A DNA stretch of 5,732 bases, from NCBI GenBank assembly GCA_030042765.1, contig JASHZA010000328.1, positions 1 to 5,732 on the forward strand, read 5' to 3'. The number at the start of each line of letters is the position of its first letter. Within the stretch, counting starts at the first letter, position 1. The translations under genes were made by a program, and so were the position numbers. The stretch comes from Candidatus Binataceae bacterium. Its GTDB lineage: Bacteria; Desulfobacterota; Binatia; Binatales; Binataceae. The notes below the pieces were generated by a model, which made no database searches, was not told the origin of the DNA, and was given only the letters and a program-made list of their open reading frames with translations. Shown piece by piece: positions 1 through 5,732 of this stretch.

Positions 1-219
1 CCGACAGCGCACACGCGGCCTTCAACCACAGGAACGGTTTCGGCCTCCACCACATTCACGATTTCGGGGCTTACCACCCGCACCTCATTCAACCCCTGTC
101 TACGCTTCGAACCTCGCGTTACCGCGACGCCCGCAAGACTCGGTTCCGGCCCTGCCCGCTACGGCGCTGGCCGGATGGGACTCTCACCCATCAGTCACCA
201 TCAGCTTTTCCCAGCGCAC
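1..219 (-). mobile_element. Group II intron, 5' part (domain I), continues past the left edge
   Basis: This is a self-splicing retroelement RNA; only its first 219 nt are here. Read on the minus strand it starts GTGCGC at 219, matching the group II 5' consensus GUGYG. A hairpin at 192-174 follows (GATGGG / CCCATC around TGAGAGT, the familiar 'GGTGAGAGTCCC' stretch of bacterial introns). Next are a CCGGCC/GGCCGG stem (174-169 with 151-146) and a 5-bp stem capped by a GUAA tetraloop (127-114), a GNRA loop of the kind used for tertiary contacts. A hairpin at 45-17 (GGCC/GGCC and AACC/GGTT) presents the loop GTTCCTGT. Its TCCTG (33-29) is complementary to CAGGA, the last five bases before the intron (224-220), as expected of an EBS1-IBS1 pair. 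The reverse-transcriptase/maturase gene, domains V/VI and the 3' splice site would lie left of base 1, so I cannot tell whether the element is intact or active. No EBS2 pairing was convincing. Confidence 0.88.
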
Positions 220-503
220 TCCTGAAGCTTGTTGAAATCGAACTGGCCAGTCCTGGTCAGTCCTCGTCCAAGCATTCCCAGCAACCGAGGGCGTAGAAAA
301 GAGTAAACGGCGAAGATGAGAATGCTGACTAAAGCGATCGCGCAGGGGGAGTAACCATCGAGCACTTCAGCCAAAAATAAACCTTTGAGTGAGGAGGTTA
401 CAAATTGCGGCAATGAGATCGGACGCTGGTCGACTTCGCTCCTCCGTCGAAAAGCATATTCATTGTCTTCACTAACCTGCCGAGCATGCGTGGCCCAGAG
501 CAT
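220..503 (-). pseudogene. Possible small membrane protein frame, cut by the group II intron
   Basis: This reading frame enters the intron after ...FNKLQ and picks up only six intron-derived codons before a TGA at 201-203. If it is a gene, the intron has replaced its natural 3' end. From the ATG at 503 it would overlap the preceding 77-aa gene by 32 nt, with only a weak GGAT upstream; no other start looks better. About 95 residues remain: a charged N-terminal half, one hydrophobic stretch (CAIALVSILIFAVYSFL) ending in RPR, consistent with a single membrane helix, and a basic tail. I recognise no family. Base composition is less GC-rich than in the neighbouring genes, and a 10-bp tandem repeat lies inside it, so this may equally be intergenic DNA that happens to be open. 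The remainder of the gene, if any, would resume beyond the intron outside the window. Confidence 0.35.
245..264. repeat. Two-copy 10-bp tandem repeat
   Basis: GGCCAGTCCT is followed at once by GGTCAGTCCT, differing at one position. The flanking bases also create the 10-bp palindrome ACTGGCCAGT. It lies about 25 bp from the intron insertion point on the 5' exon side. It could be chance or a small slippage duplication; no function is evident. Confidence 0.5.
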
Positions 504-705
504 CTGATCCAAGTCGGTGGTACGAACTATTTGCCAGTTCTTCAATCGCGGCGCGGGCCTCTTGAATCGCTTCAGCTTCTGTAAGAGCGACGCCGATGAT
601 TCCACGCGTGCTAAGCGGGATTATCAAGCCCCAGAACCAAGCGCCTTGGCTGGTCCACAGCTCAAAGGACATCTCCTTATGAGATCCGCTATGAAGTATT
701 CTCAT
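472..705 (-). CDS. 77-aa protein of unknown function
   Basis: The start at 705 is well supported: AGGAG lies 8 nt upstream of the ATG. Residues 12-55 have a compact alternating pattern (MSFELWTSQGAWFWGLIIP, then IIGVALTEAEAIQEARAAIEEL), predicting two or three short beta strands followed by an amphipathic helix. That strand-strand-helix pattern with the TEAEAIQEAR helix resembles the HicB-like antitoxin fold and similar small bacterial proteins, but I see no HicA-like partner or DNA-binding domain, so this is only a structural comparison. The last 20 residues (from ANSSYHR) look disordered and low in pattern. It follows pspA by 93 bp in the same direction and could be co-transcribed with it. 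Function unknown. Confidence 0.7.
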   Translation of the reverse strand: MRILHSGSHKEMSFELWTSQGAWFWGLIIPLSTRGIIGVALTEAEAIQEARAAIEELANSSYHRLGSDALGHACSAG

Positions 706-774
706 TCGCGTTGCTCCTGGGTTCGATGACCGCCGGCGCGGCCGCTCTTAGGCCAGTTAGTCCGAACGATCACT

Positions 775-789
775 GCTACCGCTACCGCT
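775..789. repeat. Short 6-bp tandem repeat in the spacer after pspA
   Basis: GCTACC occurs twice in a row followed by a third partial copy (GCT), read on the plus strand. It sits 10 bp beyond the pspA stop, in the 93-bp spacer before the 77-aa gene. No terminator with a T-run was seen in this spacer, so transcription may read through. Confidence 0.5.
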
Positions 790-798
790 TGCGTGCAC

Positions 799-1515
799 TT
801 AGCCGTTGGTCGGAGTGTCGAGGCCGTTGGGAATTGTGGAAGCGTGCGGGCTGCGTGATCGCTTGATCTCCTGCAGTTCTGCCTGGGCCCTCGCGTCGGC
901 GTTGCGCAAGCGAATCTCTTCCAGCTTCTGCTCGACCTCGGACTCGTGCAGTTCGCGATGAACGTCGGCGTGCCCGAGCGTCCGCTGGATCGACTCCCGC
1001 ACCTCTTGAAGCGCGCGGAGATCCTCGTCGTAGGAAAGCTCTTCGAGCACACGTCGGATTCGGATTCGCGCCTGTGCATTGTGAAAGCGCGCCAGCATCT
1101 TGACCTTCTCGAGCTTGAGCTTTTCGATTTCGTCCTTGAAGCGGAGCAGACTCTTCTTCGCGTCCTCGGCTTCACCGGTAAGCTCGGATAGCTCTTCCTT
1201 GATGCGCCCTGAGTCGGCTTCGAGTTCGTGCTTGCGTCGAATAAGCAATAGAGCGCAATTGTCCTCGTTCATCTCGGCCGCCTGCGCTGCTTGCTCGGCG
1301 ACCTCGCTAAGCTCGACCGACTTTTGTCGGAATTCGCGTTCAAGTTTATTTCTCATATAGATGACCCCGGCCGCGGCGTTCCTGAGGTGTTGATAGCGGC
1401 GGACGCGATCAGAGATCGCCGCTTCGTACACGGCCTCGGGGTCACCCATTTCTCGCGACTTGAGCCAACGACTAAGCTTGCCGCCGATGAGACTAAATAG
1501 CCTTTGGATAAACAT
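799..1515 (-). CDS. pspA: PspA/IM30-family phage shock protein
   Basis: PspA/IM30 proteins are peripheral membrane coiled-coil proteins related to ESCRT-III that assemble on damaged inner membrane and limit proton leakage. At 238 aa the product is slightly longer than E. coli PspA (222 aa). Residues 1-20 (MFIQRLFSLIGGKLSRWLKS) form the amphipathic membrane-binding helix. DPEAVYEAAI (25-34) corresponds to the conserved segment that opens helix 1. Residues about 35-150 are heptad-rich and charged, forming the long hairpin coiled coil; further helices run to about 200. The last 38 residues (SRSPHAS...) are probably disordered. The ATG at 1515 is preceded by AAGGGAGAAG, a strong ribosome-binding site. 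The gene starts 42 bp after the methyltransferase-like gene, last in a run headed by a kinase and a sigma-54 activator, which suggests stress-induced control. The family call is firm; regulation is inferred. Confidence 0.92.
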   Translation of the reverse strand: MFIQRLFSLIGGKLSRWLKSREMGDPEAVYEAAISDRVRRYQHLRNAAAGVIYMRNKLEREFRQKSVELSEVAEQAAQAAEMNEDNCALLLIRRKHELEADSGRIKEELSELTGEAEDAKKSLLRFKDEIEKLKLEKVKMLARFHNAQARIRIRRVLEELSYDEDLRALQEVRESIQRTLGHADVHRELHESEVEQKLEEIRLRNADARAQAELQEIKRSRSPHASTIPNGLDTPTNG

Positions 1516-1557
1516 CGTACTTCTCCCTTGATTGATTTGCGCGCAGCCTGATTCACG

Positions 1558-2040
1558 CTAGAGCCAGCGGCGGACGCGGGTTTTGTAGTCCAGATATTGC
1601 TGACCGAACAAGCGCTCCAATGTTGTCTCCTCGTGTGGAATCAATGCGCGGTCGATTACGATCACAAAGATGATGGGCGCAAGCAGCATCACGGGCGAGC
1701 CGAAAAATACGGCGAACCCGAGCAGTACGGTCGTGAGGCCGACGTACATGGGATTGCGCGTAAACGTGTACGGGGCGTTCGCCACTAACGCGGTGGGCTC
1801 GCCATAGGGATTCTTGGTAGTATCGAGCCCTGCGAAGAGCGCCGCGGCGTAGAACATCAAGCCCACGCCGCCTCCCACAAGCAACAGGCCGAGCAACTGA
1901 GTCACGTGTACGAAATGGCGATGGTGACCGCCGATGAGATGCAGGAACAGTCCGCCAAGCAGCAAGATACCGGCAAAGGCGGGAGGATAGATCTTAAACG
2001 TACCACCAGTGTCTACGGTTCCAGTTTCGCCTTGACTCAT
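1558..2040 (-). CDS. Isoprenylcysteine carboxyl methyltransferase-like membrane protein
   Basis: A 160-aa integral membrane protein of the ICMT/PEMT-like superfamily, whose members use S-adenosylmethionine to methylate lipid-linked or hydrophobic substrates. Hydrophobic helices lie at about 20-36, 46-68 and a re-entrant pair at 98-132. The C-terminal signature is clear: RNPMY (95-99), HEE (136-138), then FGQQYLDYKTRVRRW (145-159), matching the family pattern of an R-[HN]-P-x-Y cofactor motif, an EE pair and FGxxYxxYxxxVxR. Asn replaces the more common His in RHPxY. The ATG at 2040 is preceded by AAAGGAA, and the gene begins 20 bp after the response-regulator stop, so co-transcription is likely. 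Bacterial members rarely have known substrates, and nothing here identifies one; a role in modifying membrane lipids beside an envelope-stress effector is speculation. Confidence 0.85.
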   Translation of the reverse strand: MSQGETGTVDTGGTFKIYPPAFAGILLLGGLFLHLIGGHHRHFVHVTQLLGLLLVGGGVGLMFYAAALFAGLDTTKNPYGEPTALVANAPYTFTRNPMYVGLTTVLLGFAVFFGSPVMLLAPIIFVIVIDRALIPHEETTLERLFGQQYLDYKTRVRRWL

Positions 2041-2060
2041 ATGTTTTTCCTTTGTGCGTA

Positions 2061-3524
2061 TTACTCGTCGTCCGACTTTGGTCCGAGTTCCTGCACGTTG
2101 ATTCCAAGCTCACGAATCTTCTGCTGGAAGCTCTGCCGGTACATCCCGGCTCGTTCCGCGGCCCGCGAGATATTGCCGCCACTGGCTTTGAGGGCATTGA
2201 GAAAGAAGTTGCGTTCCCATTGCGTAACAAATCTCTCTTTTGCTTCGCGGAAGTTGAGGGCGCCGGCCGCTGTGAGCGAAGCGGCTGCTCCCCCGCGTCC
2301 TGCCTGATCGCTTACAGTCTCAAGGCTACCTACCGCTCTTGAAGCTTCTTCGGGGACGGCGCTACCAAACAGCTCCGCGCTCGTGATTTCGGCGCCGACA
2401 GATAGAATGACGGCCTGTTCGATTGCGGCTTTGAGTGCGCGTACGTTGCCACGCCAAGGATTCTCGACACATGCTCGCAAAGTCTCGGGAGTAAGTGTCT
2501 TCGACGAAGTGCCAAAGCGTTCGCACGCTTCCTTGAGAAAGTGAATTACGAGAGCCGGAATGTCTTCGGCGCGCTCTCGCAACGGTGGCAGGCGGACCTC
2601 CACTACCTTGATCCGGTAATAGAGATCCTCGCGAAAGCGCCCGTCGCGGACCATCGCTTCGAGGTCCTGGTTCGTGGCTGCAATGATCCGTACGTCGACG
2701 GCAAGCGATTGGTTGCCACCGAGACGCTCGAAACGCTTCTCCTGAATTACACGCAGCAGCTTCGCTTGAGTGTCGAGGTTCATGTCGCCGATTTCGTCGA
2801 GGAAAAGCGTACCGCCATCGGCGATCTCAAACTTGCCCTCGCGCCGGGCAAGCGCGCCCGTGAAGGCGCCCCTTTCATGGCCGAAGAGATCACTCTGGAC
2901 CAATTCGTGCGAAAATGCGGCACAGTTGACCGCGACGAATGGGCGGTTGGCGCGCGGGCTGCGACTGTGAATCGCGCGCGCGACCAATTCCTTGCCAGTA
3001 CCCGATTCGCCGCGCAGCAGCACGGTTACGTCGGTCGGTGCGACCTTGTCGATGGTCTCGAAGACACGCCGCATCGCGCCTGACTGCCCGATCATCTCGG
3101 CGAAGCGCCCGCTGTCGAGGTTCACCTGTTCGATCAAGCGGTTATAGGCGCGGCGAAGCAGTTGCTTCTCCATCACGTTGCGGACTTTGAGCCGCAATTC
3201 GTCGTTGTCGAAGGGCTTGGGCAAGTAGTCCTCGGCCCCAGCTTTCATCGCCTCGACGGCAATTCGCTGCGTACCGTAAGCCGTGATCATCAAAACCGTA
3301 CACCCGGGGTCCAACTGGCGCACGGACCGCATCAGATCGAGCCCGTTCATCCCATTCAGGCTCAAGTCCGTGATGACCACGTGGAACAGGCCGGCCCTGA
3401 TCTTGGCGAGCGCTTCTTCACCTGACTCCGCGGTCTCGACCTCATAGCCCTCTTTGGTGAAAAGCCCCTTGAGCGCGACCACGATCCCGCGCTCGTCGTC
3501 GACGATTAGCAGCCGTCCGGTCAT
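2061..3524 (-). CDS. Sigma-54-dependent response regulator, NtrC family
   Basis: A 487-aa bacterial enhancer-binding protein with three domains. The receiver (about 3-118) has the acidic pair D9/D10, phosphorylation site D53, T81 and K103, so it should accept phosphate. The AAA+ domain (about 142-375) carries Walker A GESGTGKE (172-179), an intact GAFTGA loop (219-224) that contacts sigma-54, and Walker B with D243/E244; ATP hydrolysis there opens the RNA polymerase-sigma-54 complex. A Fis-type helix-turn-helix (about 451-473, NISRAAERAGMYRQSFQQKI) binds enhancer DNA. The ATG overlaps the kinase stop as ATGA (3521-3524), with GAGGG 7 nt upstream inside the kinase gene, indicating translational coupling and a cognate pair. 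The target promoters are unknown; the adjacent pspA is the natural candidate. E. coli PspF is related but has no receiver domain. Confidence 0.96.
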   Translation of the reverse strand: MTGRLLIVDDERGIVVALKGLFTKEGYEVETAESGEEALAKIRAGLFHVVITDLSLNGMNGLDLMRSVRQLDPGCTVLMITAYGTQRIAVEAMKAGAEDYLPKPFDNDELRLKVRNVMEKQLLRRAYNRLIEQVNLDSGRFAEMIGQSGAMRRVFETIDKVAPTDVTVLLRGESGTGKELVARAIHSRSPRANRPFVAVNCAAFSHELVQSDLFGHERGAFTGALARREGKFEIADGGTLFLDEIGDMNLDTQAKLLRVIQEKRFERLGGNQSLAVDVRIIAATNQDLEAMVRDGRFREDLYYRIKVVEVRLPPLRERAEDIPALVIHFLKEACERFGTSSKTLTPETLRACVENPWRGNVRALKAAIEQAVILSVGAEITSAELFGSAVPEEASRAVGSLETVSDQAGRGGAAASLTAAGALNFREAKERFVTQWERNFFLNALKASGGNISRAAERAGMYRQSFQQKIRELGINVQELGPKSDDE

Positions 3525-5059
3525 CGAGGTTCCCTCGTGTCGGCGTGAAGCGCCGCCGCCGCGCTGTCATCAATGGTGGTATCTGCGAATACAGGAGTTT
3601 CACGAGACTGCGCGTCTGCGAGCGGCGGCGTCTGGGAATTCGCAGGTGTAGCTGGGTCGAATGCAGTCTCCGACCAAGCGCGGCCGGCATCCGACAGCGG
3701 TATTGACAGCGAAAACTCGGTGCCGCTTCCGACCTTGCTTGTCACTTCGATGCGGCCGTGATGAGCCTCCATTACCTTCCTTGCGATGCCCATTCCGAGG
3801 CCGGTGCCGTTTTGCTTGGTCGTGTAGAAGGGGTTGAATATTTTCGCAACCTTATCGTCCGGGATGCCGCAGCCGTTGTCGCGGACCACGACGGCTGCTG
3901 TGCCTGGATACGTGCCCCTGATCCAAAGCTCGAGACGCCGCTCGCCGCTATTGGACTCCATCGCGTCGATCGCATTGTCGATTACGTTGGTAAAAACCTG
4001 GCGGAGCTTTTCCGCATCGGCGCGGACAGTCGGGCCACCGATGTAATTGCGCGACACGCTAATTTGCTTGGCCTCGAGTTTGCCGCGCATCTGCGTGAGG
4101 GCACTATCCAGTACGGAAGCCAGGTTGACGTTGGCAAAGCTATAGTCCTCTTCTTTGGCGTATTTGAGCAGATGCGCAACGCTGCGCTCGACGCGGGCCA
4201 GTTCATCGAGCGCAACTTTCGCGTACTCGACGTTTTCGTTTGAAGTCGGGTCCTCGCCCATCTGCTGAACTAGGCTCTTGGCCGCCGCGATTGGATTTCT
4301 GATCTCGTGAGCAAAGTTCGCGGTCAGTTCGTCGAGCGACGCCTGCTTCTCAGTCCGCAAAGCCTCTTTTTCCAGAGAGACTTCGCGTTGGACTTCTCGC
4401 TGAATAGCGGGCTCGAAAACGCGTTCATGGATCCAGCGCCATCCGTAGACGGCGCCAAAATGGCTCGCGAGTCCGATGCCCCAGCCGAGAGCAGGAAAGA
4501 TCCACCACGCGATTGACGGGCTGACAACGAGATTGAGGATTAGCAAAAATCCGATGATGATCCCGTACCACATCAAATGAAGATAGAAGCCCGCCTCCTG
4601 CGCGGCGCGCTTGCGTGCACGGCGATAACTTGCGCGCTCCTGTTCGTTCTTGAACTGCGGTTCGCTTGCGCGGCTTGCGTTACCAAGCGGTAATGAGCGA
4701 TTTTGCGCAGACGACGCCGCAGTGTCTGAACGACCGGGCGTATCGCCATCTCTGCCCAAGGTCTTTCCGGTGCTGCGATTCACACCGGCATCGGCGTCAC
4801 CGAACTTTCTTTCCGACTGGTGTTCTCCATCGTGGACGCGATGATGTGCGTCCTGAGCCCAGTTCTCTTTTTCATTCCAATGGTGGGTCCATTTAGCCCA
4901 CCTTGCTTCGCCGAAGCGCTCGGCTTTGCTCGCTCGGGCTTGCCAGCGGTCCCATTTGCGCGACCATTTGTCGCGGCCGTCCGATGGCTTGCCGTCTCGG
5001 CATCGATGACGCTTCACGAGCGCGAAGACGATGATCGCGGCTATCAGTAGGCCTATCAT
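3521..5059 (-). CDS. Membrane sensor histidine kinase (NtrB/AtoS-like core)
   Basis: The 512-aa partner of the response regulator. Residues 2-15 form a short N-terminal membrane helix followed by KRHRCR, suggesting a cytoplasmic side thereafter. Residues 16-140 are a hydrophilic linker with seven Trp between 32 and 67. Residues about 140-215 resemble the small '2TM' domain: ARKRAAQEAGFYLHL, two helices with a very short turn (VVSPSIA), then a GWGIGL-type second helix. A helical connector leads to HisKA with H251 in HEIRNP. The ATPase domain has N362 (N box), D394xGxG (G1), F408/F411 (F box) and GTGLGMG (418-424, G2); all catalytic motifs are intact. A Pro/Ala-rich tail of about 55 residues follows residue 456. 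There is no periplasmic sensor, PAS or HAMP domain. The start at 5059 is supported by an in-frame TAA at 5072-5074, 12 nt upstream of it; its ribosome-binding site is unusual. Confidence 0.95.
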   Translation of the reverse strand: MIGLLIAAIIVFALVKRHRCRDGKPSDGRDKWSRKWDRWQARASKAERFGEARWAKWTHHWNEKENWAQDAHHRVHDGEHQSERKFGDADAGVNRSTGKTLGRDGDTPGRSDTAASSAQNRSLPLGNASRASEPQFKNEQERASYRRARKRAAQEAGFYLHLMWYGIIIGFLLILNLVVSPSIAWWIFPALGWGIGLASHFGAVYGWRWIHERVFEPAIQREVQREVSLEKEALRTEKQASLDELTANFAHEIRNPIAAAKSLVQQMGEDPTSNENVEYAKVALDELARVERSVAHLLKYAKEEDYSFANVNLASVLDSALTQMRGKLEAKQISVSRNYIGGPTVRADAEKLRQVFTNVIDNAIDAMESNSGERRLELWIRGTYPGTAAVVVRDNGCGIPDDKVAKIFNPFYTTKQNGTGLGMGIARKVMEAHHGRIEVTSKVGSGTEFSLSIPLSDAGRAWSETAFDPATPANSQTPPLADAQSRETPVFADTTIDDSAAAALHADTREPR

Positions 5060-5082
5060 TTGGCGTACGGCTTACGCCTTCC
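5060..5082 (-). promoter_or_regulatory. Ribosome-binding site of the kinase gene with an intervening hairpin
   Basis: GGAAGG (5082-5077) is the only good Shine-Dalgarno match, but it is 17 nt from the ATG, roughly twice the usual spacing. Between them is a perfect 6-bp hairpin (GGCGTA / TACGCC, 5078-5073 with 5067-5062, loop AGCCG), whose first two bases are the last GG of the Shine-Dalgarno. Folding would bring the site close to the start codon; alternatively it could hide the GG and lower initiation. Either way the hairpin is placed to set kinase translation. Inference from sequence only. Confidence 0.5.
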
Positions 5083-5180
5083 GGTTATATAGCGGGTCTG
5101 GCGATGCCGCCTTGGCAGCTTAACTCGCATCGTGACAGGAGTGGAGCAAGTCGAATGCCTGATTCATCGGGCGAAGAACT

Positions 5181-5202
5181 GCCCTGGAAATCAGGGCTTT
5201 TT
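5181..5202 (+). terminator. Intrinsic-terminator-like hairpin on the plus strand
   Basis: A 6-bp perfect stem GCCCTG/CAGGGC with the loop GAAAT is followed directly by TTTTT (5198-5202). It works only for plus-strand transcription: on the minus strand the T-run becomes A-residues ahead of the stem. No plus-strand gene precedes it, so it would stop either an antisense transcript starting in or near the kinase gene or an unannotated small RNA. Confidence 0.6.
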
Positions 5203-5208
5203 GCGCCA

Positions 5209-5302
5209 GGCGGGGCAGTCGACCATGTGCATGCAGCCAACCGACTGCATTGCCGTCTCTGCACATGGGACGCCGTCCACGGATGGTGCTGCATGCCCCG
5301 CC
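5209..5302. promoter_or_regulatory. Dense nested inverted repeats in the pobA-kinase gap
   Basis: This is the core of the 324-bp gap without a gene. Perfect pairings visible are: A, 9 bp, 5209-5217 with 5294-5302 (GGCGGGGCA); B, 8 bp, 5223-5230 with 5261-5268 (CCATGTGC); C, 6 bp, 5231-5236 with 5245-5250 (ATGCAG). A, B and C nest into one branched fold that also allows a small GGAC/GTCC hairpin (5268-5278). Two further pairings compete with it: D, 7 bp, 5215-5221 with 5242-5248 (GCAGTCG), and E, 8 bp, 5229-5236 with 5289-5296 (GCATGCAG). On the minus strand it would lie in a long leader of the kinase mRNA. It could be a structured RNA, a multi-site operator built on TGCAT words, or the remnant of a repeat element; I do not recognise a known class. 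Confidence 0.5.
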
Positions 5303-5363
5303 AAGCCGGGTCCTGTCGCCGGATCTCGCCAGCGCTGACCAACACTTCAATCGAGGTGCCGCG

Positions 5364-5378
5364 CGCCGCATGGCGGCG
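5364..5378 (-). other. Hairpin just after the pobA stop
   Basis: A 6-bp GC stem (CGCCGC / GCGGCG) with a 3-base loop begins 5 bp after the pobA stop codon. No T-run follows, so it is not a standard intrinsic terminator. It may protect the mRNA 3' end or act with Rho; it is the only terminator-like structure at the end of pobA, leaving open whether transcription continues into the kinase gene. Confidence 0.4.
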
Positions 5379-5383
5379 AACAC

Positions 5384-5732
<349 letters not shown>

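Noticed and set aside
702..1175. 157-codon Arg/Ser-rich minus-strand frame
   Set aside because: It overlaps pspA in another frame, has a biased arginine/serine/threonine composition, and lacks any recognisable domain; pspA is clearly the real gene.
1786..1806. GG-N10-GC match on the minus strand (TGGCGAG...CCGC) that could be a sigma-54 promoter for pspA
   Set aside because: Only TGGC and the GC dinucleotide match; the -12 TTGC is CCGC. It lies inside the methyltransferase coding region, where such matches arise by chance at this GC content.
2541..3083. 180-codon plus-strand frame inside the response-regulator gene
   Set aside because: It is antisense to the AAA+ domain, where Walker A, GAFTGA and Walker B motifs confirm the minus strand is coding; long antisense frames are common in GC-rich genes.
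5083..5093. TATATAAC on the minus strand as a -10 box for the kinase gene
   Set aside because: No acceptable -35 element lies 16-18 bp upstream, and transcription would start at about the Shine-Dalgarno sequence, removing it from the mRNA.
5140..5202. Possible tRNA gene or attachment site near AAGTCGAATGCC
   Set aside because: The stretch only loosely resembles a T-loop, and no acceptor, D or anticodon stem can be drawn around it; no repeated attachment sequence was found.
5120..5383. 87-codon minus-strand frame starting just after the pobA stop
   Set aside because: It begins with GTG, has no convincing ribosome-binding site, and consists of translated inverted repeats and hairpin sequence with no protein-like pattern.

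Overview
This 5.7 kb window comes from a bacterium with moderately high GC. Every gene I can support lies on the minus strand, so the genes read from right to left. The partial 4-hydroxybenzoate hydroxylase and the NtrB/NtrC-type regulators suit a soil or freshwater Pseudomonadota-like organism, or a neighbouring phylum. The sequence alone does not settle the taxonomy.

From right to left, the window starts with the last 115 codons of pobA (5384-5732). A 324-bp non-coding gap (5060-5383) follows. It holds a hairpin just after pobA, a dense nest of competing inverted repeats (5209-5302), and an intrinsic-terminator-like hairpin that points the opposite way to all genes (5181-5202). Next comes a tight cluster: a membrane histidine kinase (3521-5059), a sigma-54-activating response regulator overlapping it by 4 nt (2061-3524), a small isoprenylcysteine-methyltransferase-like membrane protein (1558-2040), and a PspA/IM30 coiled-coil protein (799-1515). 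A 77-aa unknown protein (472-705) lies 93 bp further on.

The left 219 bases are the 5' part of a group II intron on the minus strand. It begins GTGCGC at 219 and runs off the left edge. It has a GUAA-capped hairpin and an EBS1-type loop whose TCCTG pairs with the CAGGA ending the 5' exon. The intron sits at the end of a weak reading frame for a one-helix membrane protein (220-503), which it may have interrupted.

Functionally, the central cluster reads as a phage-shock-like envelope-stress module. PspA, the membrane effector, would be controlled by a two-component system ending in a bacterial enhancer-binding protein, where the enterobacterial system uses the receiver-less activator PspF. The kinase has no recognisable extracytoplasmic sensor, so it may sense the state of the membrane itself. 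These functional links are inferred from family membership and gene order. I found no convincing sigma-54 promoter in the window.
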